Part shown: piece by piece, positions 55,320 to 62,494 of the stretch
Numbering within the stretch: position 1 is the first letter of the stretch
Layout of the letters: every line of letters starts with the position of its first letter
From: Paenibacillus odorifer
GTDB lineage: Bacteria; Bacillota; Bacilli; Paenibacillales; Paenibacillaceae
DNA length: 64,000 bases
Direction of reading: 5' to 3'
Assembly: GCF_000758725.1 (NCBI RefSeq)
Contig: NZ_CP009428.1
Location: 4,216,001 to 4,280,000 of the forward strand
Position numbers and translations under genes: made by a program
Notes under the pieces: model-generated
Seen by the model: the letters and a program-made list of their open reading frames with translations, nothing else
Databases searched by the model: none
What the model was told of the DNA's origin: nothing

Positions 55320-55793
55320 ATGATTGACATCATCGACGGAAATGCGGCATTAATACATTTTTTTCCACTTCCGGCGCATCTTTATTCTAAGAATATTGCT
55401 TGTATTGTTGCTGTGGCTCATGAAGAAGAACGGGGTCCAAATTTAACAGGCCTCATAAACGCTTTATACTCAAAGGGATATACAGACCTTGATCATCTAT
55501 TAAATTCCACATGGAAAAAACTATACCAAGTTCCGAGGTTGGGCCAGCAAAGACTGGTGCTTCTACTTAGTTTACTAGAACGAATTTCTGCAGATCCCAA
55601 GACCATAGAAAACTATACAACTGTCCCTCCTGTTACCATCCACAGTAAAAAGGAAATGAAAGAATTAACTTTAAAGAGGATCATTAAGAAGTATAACGAA
55701 ACATCTGTAGAGGTATTAACTGAAGACAGCGAAAAAGAAGCTCGTTTAAAGAAAATTAAAGATAGACTCCGAGAAATGGGGATGATCGTATAA
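55320..55793 (+). CDS. Hypothetical protein with HhH-like segment
   Basis: The product is 157 residues, soluble. The middle part (GYTDLDHLLNSTWKKLYQVPRLG) resembles a helix-hairpin-helix module, and the C-terminal 50 residues are very rich in Lys and Glu (probable coiled coil). TGGAGG lies 9 bases before the ATG, so translation is credible. No family recognised. It stands alone on the plus strand between minus-strand genes. Confidence 0.6.
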   Translation: MIDIIDGNAALIHFFPLPAHLYSKNIACIVAVAHEEERGPNLTGLINALYSKGYTDLDHLLNSTWKKLYQVPRLGQQRLVLLLSLLERISADPKTIENYTTVPPVTIHSKKEMKELTLKRIIKKYNETSVEVLTEDSEKEARLKKIKDRLREMGMIV

Positions 55794-55828
55794 AAAAACC
55801 CCGCCAGTATAGTAAAGTGCACCCCTTA

Positions 55829-55881
55829 GAATAGACATTGGATAAACCCCTGGGTCAATCCGATTTCTATTCTAGGGGTGT
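55829..55881. repeat. Long imperfect hairpin (terminator or IS-end remnant)
   Basis: CACCCCTTAGAATAGA is matched by TCTATTCTAGGGGTG across about 23 bases. It lies between convergent genes and could act as a terminator, but the outward sequence AGTGCACCCC resembles insertion-sequence ends. Confidence 0.55.
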
Positions 55882-55895
55882 GACTTTCAATTCAT

Positions 55896-57104
55896 TTAGT
55901 AATCGCGCGCTGCATCGAACCAGCGTTGAGCCATCTCCTCTGTGATAGGCTGGCCAATCAGGTGGTCAGACTGGCTAAGTTGCCATACCGCTTCACCAAG
56001 ATCTTCTCGTTCGGTGGTTTCGATGCCCTTAAGATTGTTGAAGCGCACGGTGAAAGCGGTAATGGCGGCCTCTGCTTCAGCAAAGCTATGGGCCTCGGAC
56101 AAGGTTACCTGTGCAACGTTGTAAGCTTCATTAGCCAGCTTGGCTAGACGTTTAGTCCAGGAGGAGAATGGGCGGCCAAACTCGGTCGTCCACCACTCTG
56201 GCTTTCGTAATTGGCTCACTGAAGCATGGTCGGTCCAAGGACGGGTTTCAGCGCGAGTTTTCATTTGCTTTTTTAGATGCTTGCCAGCGCTCTCTTCCAC
56301 ATTGTAGGCGATAAATCTGTCAAGCAACGGCCACGCGTTCAAGGTCGGCAAATCCTCCAGATCAGGCATGAAGCGCAGCTCCAGATTCGTTAACTCGGTA
56401 TGATGAGCCAATAGATTCAAATCGCAGAAGTTTCCCCACAAACTCAGTGATTTAAGGTTTGGGTACCGGTTTAGACACTCTAGCGAGATGGGCTGTCCCA
56501 GCGGTGCGTTATGTAGCGTCAAGCTCGTTACCTGGTGCAGCTCCCCCATATCGGGCAGCAAAAAAGGGGAATCATTCTTACGTCGGCCGGTGCGCGGTGC
56601 TAGTGTAAGAGAAGATGGCATATCACCTGTGGCCGAGAAGCGTGATAGATCGCCAGACACACTCAGGCGGAAAGGCTGCTTCGGAAGTATTAGGCTAAGG
56701 GACCTCCCGGATGGTTCCAACTTGACATGCAAGCCATGCAAATTGGACTGACTGGCGTCCGCCACCGTGTCTGCAGACAGGATCGGAGTCCATGTCATCT
56801 CTTCAATGGGACGTTTCTGTGCCCAGTCAAAGAAGCCTAAATCACTGCCTGTATAATGCAGAAATCTCGGCCAGGGAGAGCCGGCCGGTGTGGCAAAGAC
56901 ATCGAATACGGTCCAATCGATAGGCGCATCAGACGCGACATGAAGGTCAACCTTTTTCCCCAATTGCGACGGACCCATTGATAGACTGCCCACACCGGGC
57001 TTAAGGACAAGAGTATGACTACGTGGACCTGTCAGGTTGATAGGATAACTACCAACTTCTCTAACAGAACCAGCTGAAGGACCAGCTTGGCTATCATTTG
57101 GCAT
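55896..57104 (-). CDS. Leucine-rich-repeat protein of an immunity-like cluster
   Basis: The product is about 402 residues, with no signal peptide. The N-terminal half is beta-rich. Leucine-rich repeats follow at about residues 190-265 (TSLTLHNAPLG, LKSLSLWGNF, LTNLELRFMPDLEDL). The C-terminal helical tail (NEAYNVAQVTLSEAHSFAEA) is a segment I associate with proteins loosely labelled gliding motility. First of seven same-strand genes with cytosolic, acidic products of the immunity-array type. The ATG at 57104 has AAGG at 9 bases; ATG 57113 is the alternative. Confidence 0.6.
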   Translation of the reverse strand: MPNDSQAGPSAGSVREVGSYPINLTGPRSHTLVLKPGVGSLSMGPSQLGKKVDLHVASDAPIDWTVFDVFATPAGSPWPRFLHYTGSDLGFFDWAQKRPIEEMTWTPILSADTVADASQSNLHGLHVKLEPSGRSLSLILPKQPFRLSVSGDLSRFSATGDMPSSLTLAPRTGRRKNDSPFLLPDMGELHQVTSLTLHNAPLGQPISLECLNRYPNLKSLSLWGNFCDLNLLAHHTELTNLELRFMPDLEDLPTLNAWPLLDRFIAYNVEESAGKHLKKQMKTRAETRPWTDHASVSQLRKPEWWTTEFGRPFSSWTKRLAKLANEAYNVAQVTLSEAHSFAEAEAAITAFTVRFNNLKGIETTEREDLGEAVWQLSQSDHLIGQPITEEMAQRWFDAARDY

Positions 57105-57138
57105 TTCTATCATCCTTTCCTCTAAAGCATATCAAGAT

Positions 57139-58533
57139 CTAACTATTCACACCTGACTCTATCTTCTCAGTAATAAATTGTTTAAATCTTGTAAAATACC
57201 GCTCTGATGCTTCCCAGCGCCTAAGATCCAAATAGGGCATGTCCTGCTTGCCATATTGATCGGGCGGCTGATAATGCCGGGAAACATAAGTTCCATTGTC
57301 CAGTGTATAAAAATAATACGTTTCATCTGGAGTCCTGATTTCAATCCGACCATGTAGGAGGTCTCCGTCCTCGTCCGTATGCGTTTGACGGAAGCTGTAA
57401 CATTTGGAGCCGTCCCAGAACCCGCCATTCTCCTCCACTTCCGAATTTAATTCCTGAATTACAGTGTGTTGCAAAATGTCTTGCACATACTGTACCTCAA
57501 TGTTTGGTAAATAAAGCTCAGCCATATTAACGCAGGTCAGCAACATCGTCCAGCAATCGCTAATCTCTGCTAGTTGTTCCTGAGTCTCTTCTGTAATGTC
57601 CTCCCACTCAGACCCTTCTTCTATGGTTCTCTTCAACAAACCGACAGAATGATCTTGCTCCAGCCAAATATAATAGTGATGCCGGTTATCATTCATATAA
57701 ACGCTAAGATCCCGCTCATCCCCATCAGCATCAATATGCTCCAGTTGAACTTTGAAAAAAACGTCTTGCTCGCGAAAATTAAAAGAAGGCTTGTCACTTG
57801 GCATTAAAATACACTGCGTCAACTTCAATATATTTTCTTCATTGATCGTGTTATGGGTGAAATATAAATGAACAGCTTGCTTGCTAGTGGGGGATTCATT
57901 TATTTTTTTTAGAGCAGAACGGCCTTCTTTAATTACGTTCACCAGTGTGCCAAAGGAAAAGTCCTCCTCATCCTCTTCCATATCCAAAAAAACTTCATCG
58001 ATCAACACTTCATGAATGTCCACAGGAAGCTCCTGAAATACGCCGTCCCCCTCCCACACATTTACTAAGCAGGTGATCGATTTATGTCCGTCCACTTTGA
58101 AACTGTACTCGTCATCCTGAACTAAAACCGCAGCGCTGAGATCACCTTTAACAATCGTTTCCCCATGATTGTAGGAGCCGCATAATATTTCCTCAATAAT
58201 CAGGTTGCCCGAAACATAAATCTCCTGACCGCCTACAGCTATATTTTTCGCACTCATATTACCGGTCACCAAAAGCCCTATGGCACCATCAGTTTCTTTA
58301 TTATAAAGATTGTCTACAGTAAGATTCCCTTCTATAAAAATGATGATTACCTCTTTTTGTTGCGGGAAAGGTTGCTCCCAATCTAGATTAAGAGAAGGCA
58401 GCGTCAAATCCCCTTCATAGTAAGCGGCAAGTTGCTCGTCACTAAAATCTTGGTAAAACTTCGCCCACCAAGATCCTTCGGGAAATTTATCTGCTAGCTG
58501 GCTAATAGGAATGAATCGGAAAAGATTGCTCAT
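57139..58533 (-). CDS. Bactofilin-like (polymer-forming) domain protein of an immunity-like cluster
   Basis: The product is 464 residues, strongly acidic and soluble. Residues about 60-150 form a right-handed beta-helix-like stretch: FIEGNLTVDNLYN, LLVTGNMSAKNIAV, IYVSGNLIIEEIL, TIVKGDLSAAVL, i.e. G-N-L repeats about every 20 residues. The C-terminal 300 residues match nothing I know. Proteins of this build occur beside toxin-immunity genes. AAGGG precedes the ATG. Function unknown. Confidence 0.6.
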   Translation of the reverse strand: MSNLFRFIPISQLADKFPEGSWWAKFYQDFSDEQLAAYYEGDLTLPSLNLDWEQPFPQQKEVIIIFIEGNLTVDNLYNKETDGAIGLLVTGNMSAKNIAVGGQEIYVSGNLIIEEILCGSYNHGETIVKGDLSAAVLVQDDEYSFKVDGHKSITCLVNVWEGDGVFQELPVDIHEVLIDEVFLDMEEDEEDFSFGTLVNVIKEGRSALKKINESPTSKQAVHLYFTHNTINEENILKLTQCILMPSDKPSFNFREQDVFFKVQLEHIDADGDERDLSVYMNDNRHHYYIWLEQDHSVGLLKRTIEEGSEWEDITEETQEQLAEISDCWTMLLTCVNMAELYLPNIEVQYVQDILQHTVIQELNSEVEENGGFWDGSKCYSFRQTHTDEDGDLLHGRIEIRTPDETYYFYTLDNGTYVSRHYQPPDQYGKQDMPYLDLRRWEASERYFTRFKQFITEKIESGVNS

Positions 58534-58659
58534 ACATTATTTTCCCTTCATTTTGAAATTTCCATTATTTCCTCACATGCCCCAAGGCTTACGCCCTGCT
58601 TAATCTCGACCATTTTATTAAATCCGAATATAGTAGACGGTTCCCGAAAGCGGATGCTT

Positions 58660-59211
58660 CTACTCCGCCGCTTCCGCCAACCATACTTGCATAGCCGAAG
58701 ATTCTGCCCGATTCAAACGGAGGGCGATCTCAGTATTGATCTCATCCGGCGGCATGACTTCGACAAGGACGCATACTGACTCTCGCAGTTGATTCAAGGC
58801 AAACACACCTTCATCATCGAGCATTTTCATCGCCAGCTCCATGGCCTTCAGCCTCAAATCAAACTCACGATTTCCTTCGTCATTCTCAAGATCCGCAATG
58901 AAAGGACGCTCGGTAAATCGTTGTTTAACGTTATCGAAGTTCTCATCGCCGAAACAACAATAGGGCGAATCCGCATAAGACCATTTGATAAGTTCCGCAA
59001 TCGTCGATGCCGGTGTGTCACTTTCCACTCCTTGCCTGGCTGCTTCCATCTCCAAAGCTTCCCACGACCAGGCGGAGATACTTGGCGCATGTCCCTCGCC
59101 AGTAGTGTATAGAGTACAGTAATAGTAACGTTCGCCATTTTCAAAAAGAGTGCGAAAAGACGTTCTAGCAGCATCGGCGATCTCTATCGCCAGCGTCTCT
59201 ATTTCTTGCAT
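58660..59211 (-). CDS. DUF4303 family protein
   Basis: The product is 183 residues, soluble and acidic. YYYCTLYTTGEGHAPSISAW followed by SWEALE near residue 30 is the DUF4303 hallmark; YADSPYCCFGDENF follows. DUF4303 proteins are frequent in immunity-gene clusters of polymorphic toxin systems; no biochemical role is known to me. AAAGGAGG precedes the ATG. Confidence 0.75.
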   Translation of the reverse strand: MQEIETLAIEIADAARTSFRTLFENGERYYYCTLYTTGEGHAPSISAWSWEALEMEAARQGVESDTPASTIAELIKWSYADSPYCCFGDENFDNVKQRFTERPFIADLENDEGNREFDLRLKAMELAMKMLDDEGVFALNQLRESVCVLVEVMPPDEINTEIALRLNRAESSAMQVWLAEAAE

Positions 59212-59274
59212 CGGCTTCCTCCTTTCCGTTAGTGGATCCCCTCAGGCAGGATGTCTTCTATTAGCTCCAGCCTT

Positions 59275-59841
59275 CTACAAATGATATGGCGGCGCTTTTT
59301 CTACTACAAGGTTATCAGGATGAATATCAGTTGGCTCATAGTCATTCATACGGAGAAGGATATACTCAATCTCTTCTAATGGCATCTGCAATTTCTGGCT
59401 GACTTCATAAAGATCCATGTCTTGCGAAAGTAATTTCCGTGCTTGATTTAACTTTCCATTTAGCCAATTATTTTCGAGCATCCATTTTTTCACTAGGTCC
59501 AGTAGTTGATTTTGGGTTTTCTTATCTGCATGCTTATTATGTTTAGCAACTGACTCTGACAAATAGTTAAAAAGGTGAATACCTAATCCCTCACGTTGCT
59601 CATGCTTGGACATCCGTTGGTATTGCTCATAACTTATGCTGATATCTAATTCGAGGGTATGATCCCTGCTATCAAACCGTCTGGATGTTTTTCGACCATA
59701 ACCTTCAGGTAAAACACGCAAAACAAAAAAGATATCATAGGGAAACTCCCATGTATTTGCTAATTCCTCTAAGGGCAGCAGTTCATCTCTCAATTGACCC
59801 ACACACGTTCCATGTGTATCCAAAGTAAAAACTAGTTTCAT
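59275..59841 (-). CDS. Hypothetical protein of the immunity-like cluster
   Basis: The product is about 188 residues starting MKLVFTLDTHGT, with GGGAGG 6 bases upstream; the frame also extends into the upstream gene but without conserved sense. The C-terminal part contains a helix-turn-helix-like stretch (LYEVSQKLQMPLEEIEYILL). Soluble. Family not recognised. It sits 37 bases after the SMI1/KNR4-like gene and is probably cotranscribed. Confidence 0.6.
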   Translation of the reverse strand: MKLVFTLDTHGTCVGQLRDELLPLEELANTWEFPYDIFFVLRVLPEGYGRKTSRRFDSRDHTLELDISISYEQYQRMSKHEQREGLGIHLFNYLSESVAKHNKHADKKTQNQLLDLVKKWMLENNWLNGKLNQARKLLSQDMDLYEVSQKLQMPLEEIEYILLRMNDYEPTDIHPDNLVVEKAPPYHL

Positions 59842-59878
59842 GCCTACCTCCCTCTCCCATACGTAAGGAGCACCCAGA

Positions 59879-60628
59879 TCAGCTGTTATTTTCTGAAATC
59901 GCTTCGCAGCCTTTCGACAAGAGCCACTGCTCCATATCGGCAAACGCCTGCCCCGTATCCTGTTCATAGAAGACGGCCACCTCTTGCTGGTAGGCATAAT
60001 TCAATCGTACATAGCCTCCCAGCTGCCGGTAGAACAGGAAACAAGCATAGGCATTCTCATTAAACAAATCCGGCGGAAATTCATGTTGGCACAATCCAGC
60101 CAGTTCGGGTAGCGTAAGCTGGTCCTGCCCTTGTGGCAAACGCAAAAAGCGATGGCTACGAGTGCCCGTCCACGGTTCATAATAGACGCTCTCCCCTTGA
60201 ATGATTCCATACACCTGACGATATATTTCGTCCAGCACCAAAGCGTACATCCCCTCGTCTTCCTGCTCCGGTGCCTGCAGGAAAATCGCCTTCACGTGCT
60301 CCGCATGCCGAGGTAGCCAGAGCAGCCCAGCTGTCTGTGGATACACTGCCAGAAAATCACCGTCAACCGTTGTACCTATAACGATACACTCCCCGATCTG
60401 TTGCTCAGTAATGGGGCTGTTTTCGTCATGCTCCCATAATCCGTACTCTGCAAAAGGTTTGAGCACCTCCGCATCCGGAAGCTGAACATTCAACCACCCT
60501 CTGTAAGTTCCTTCGCCGAATCGCCGCAAAAACCGGAGGTAGCCCGGTGGATAAACAGCGGCATCTTCCTTCGCAAGTGCTTGGTTTTGGTCATCAGACA
60601 GCGGTTTTGGCCGAGATACGATGTACAT
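59879..60628 (-). CDS. SMI1/KNR4 (SUKH) superfamily protein
   Basis: The product is about 249 residues. The N-terminal part has the SUKH pattern YPPGYLRFLRRFGEGTYRGW, a strand-rich core with GTTVDGDFLAVYP, and LLWLPRH. SUKH proteins are broad immunity proteins against nuclease and other polymorphic toxins. Start at ATG 60628, with AGGAGG at 7 bases. The second half is unassigned. Part of the minus-strand immunity-like array. Confidence 0.7.
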   Translation of the reverse strand: MYIVSRPKPLSDDQNQALAKEDAAVYPPGYLRFLRRFGEGTYRGWLNVQLPDAEVLKPFAEYGLWEHDENSPITEQQIGECIVIGTTVDGDFLAVYPQTAGLLWLPRHAEHVKAIFLQAPEQEDEGMYALVLDEIYRQVYGIIQGESVYYEPWTGTRSHRFLRLPQGQDQLTLPELAGLCQHEFPPDLFNENAYACFLFYRQLGGYVRLNYAYQQEVAVFYEQDTGQAFADMEQWLLSKGCEAISENNS

Positions 60629-60809
60629 AAATACTCCTCCTGCTGCCCCCAACATGCAACTCTTCCAAATAAGAGAATTCTTTAAAATATTGCAGGTTGA
60701 GGAGCTTTTTTATCCAAGATAATACTGAAATTTTAGAGAGTGCAACATATCAATCCCCAATTTTTGAATTCTCCAGCTTGGCCAGTGCTTCGGTGTCATT
60801 TGCCCTGAA

Positions 60810-61427
60810 CTATTTTCCACCCATCACAAGCCCATATTTATTGAAAATCCACGATTTGCTCAAATCTTGCATCGCACCATGGCTTATACGCACAGAAGGC
60901 TTTTGCTCCTTCATAGCATCTGCATCATGCGCCGAGAAGCGAAGCGGCCTTGTCATTTTTTTAATAGCACCCGTTATTTCATCGAAAAACGTATATGTTA
61001 ATGGCTTATGGTCCCGAATATCCTCATAGATATAATACTTCCCTTTTTCATCTTCCAAATCTATTTGAAAGCCTTTAGGAAATGATAGCAAGATACACGG
61101 CAGTTCATCCTCTGCCCATTGTCCGTAATATGGAAAATAGACACCTTCATTTCTCGCGAAAAATCCAGAGCTTTCATTATCAGACGCAACAGAAATAGAA
61201 TAAACAAAGAAAGGGAGACCCTCATTCCTTTTTTCTTCTGCCGTAAAATAATGATAAAAGGTCTTATACGCCTCATACACCTGATTCAGATCATGCTCTG
61301 TCTGGGCATAATTGGTTAGATGAAATTGCGCTTGCTTATGTTCAAAAAGCTTCAAAACGCTTTCAAACTCTTCCGGCCTTATGAAGAATCTAAGCTTATA
61401 AAATCCGCTGTTCTTTAATCTATCCAT
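60810..61427 (-). CDS. Hypothetical protein of the immunity-like cluster
   Basis: The product is 205 residues, soluble, rich in aromatic residues (FYHYFTAEEKRNEGLPFFVY, YFPYYGQW). A Shine-Dalgarno-like GGTGAG lies about 11 bases before the ATG. No family recognised; size, acidic/aromatic composition and position suit an immunity-like protein. The 180 bases between this gene and the SUKH gene hold nothing clear. Confidence 0.55.
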   Translation of the reverse strand: MDRLKNSGFYKLRFFIRPEEFESVLKLFEHKQAQFHLTNYAQTEHDLNQVYEAYKTFYHYFTAEEKRNEGLPFFVYSISVASDNESSGFFARNEGVYFPYYGQWAEDELPCILLSFPKGFQIDLEDEKGKYYIYEDIRDHKPLTYTFFDEITGAIKKMTRPLRFSAHDADAMKEQKPSVRISHGAMQDLSKSWIFNKYGLVMGGK

Positions 61428-61495
61428 TTCTTTTCGCTCACCGCCATGTACTAAAATGTCATCTCAGCTGTCCTTAGCCATTTGCTCGTGTATTT

Positions 61496-62068
61496 TCAAA
61501 ATTCATATTTCACAAATCGTTTTCTGAGAGTTTCTTCGTACGGGATCCACTCCCAATCACTCCATAAAGACATACTTACGAGTTCTGACAGCTTATCTAC
61601 GGCTTGTCCCGGACTCGTTATGTCAATGAAGCCGTCAAAATCCTCATTACGGATATCCAACGCTTTTCGCAGGTAGTCATCATTGAGACGCTCTTCCCGG
61701 AGTTCTTCATATTCATCCCTCGTCCACTGTTCACAAAAGATCTTTTCGGCTTGAATGTCTCCATTCTCGAACAACGACAACTCGAATATTTCCTCATTCA
61801 TATATCCGGCGGTCATCACTGGCTCCCCGATAAGCTGGGACAACGTTTTGCCGGCCTCCTTCACCGTACCCCATACAAAGTAATCGTGGAGCACGCTGAT
61901 CCAGTTCTCGTTGCTTTTGCTTACGTACATGACAACTTTGCTCTCTGTAGCCTCATGATTGGACTTGCCTAATACTTTGGCATGCCCTTCGCTTAGCTCT
62001 CTTAATGCTTCGACAGTCTTCTCAAGGTTGTTCGACTTGATATGCAAATTTGCGAATGATCTTCCCAC
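61496..62068 (-). CDS. Hypothetical protein of the immunity-like cluster
   Basis: The product is 190 residues starting at GTG 62068 with AGAGGAGG 8 bases upstream. The first 60 residues resemble a small ferredoxin-like or VOC-like unit (FANLHIKSNNLEKTVEALREL); the rest is acidic with many Trp and Tyr (SLWSDWEWIPYEETL). Soluble. No family recognised. Promoter-proximal gene of the seven-gene run. Confidence 0.55.
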   Translation of the reverse strand: MGRSFANLHIKSNNLEKTVEALRELSEGHAKVLGKSNHEATESKVVMYVSKSNENWISVLHDYFVWGTVKEAGKTLSQLIGEPVMTAGYMNEEIFELSLFENGDIQAEKIFCEQWTRDEYEELREERLNDDYLRKALDIRNEDFDGFIDITSPGQAVDKLSELVSMSLWSDWEWIPYEETLRKRFVKYEF

Positions 62069-62494
62069 GAGATGGCCTCCTCTAATCGCTTTTTTTACTC
62101 AGCCGGATTCTATTTATATCCTATTGATCGGCTCTATGAATGTCTCATATTTCCATTATAGTGATCGCTTGTCCTGAGTCTACCTACTTTTCACCTGAAT
62201 TTTGGAAATAACCTTCGCAAAGGAAGAGATATAACCTTGTCCGTTCAGCACAATCTCTAGCTCCTTCCCTCCTTCTCGCTTCGCTCACTCATTAAAAAAG
62301 GAGGGTATCCCTACGTCAATTTATGACGTTTGGGACACCCTCTGTCGAACTATTCCACATCCTTATTACAGCACTCTCCAACTTTCCGCTCAAAAATTTC
62401 CTGTCGTCCCTAATGGTACGGTTCAGCGCGCTGGCTGTAACGGCAAGTTCTGATTTTAACTTACCGTTGTTCGATCAATCCATACTTTGGGCAG
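62069..62494. other. Gap between the immunity-like cluster and the lipoprotein gene
   Basis: No credible gene in about 425 bases. It holds a terminator at 62300-62343; the part next to the lipoprotein stop (62344-62494) shows no structure or coding sense. Confidence 0.5.
62300..62343 (-). terminator. Long-stem terminator of the lipoprotein gene
   Basis: GAGGGTGTCCC and GGGATACCCTC outer arms with an inner ACGTCA/TGACGT pairing are followed by CTTTTTT on the minus strand. Confidence 0.8.
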
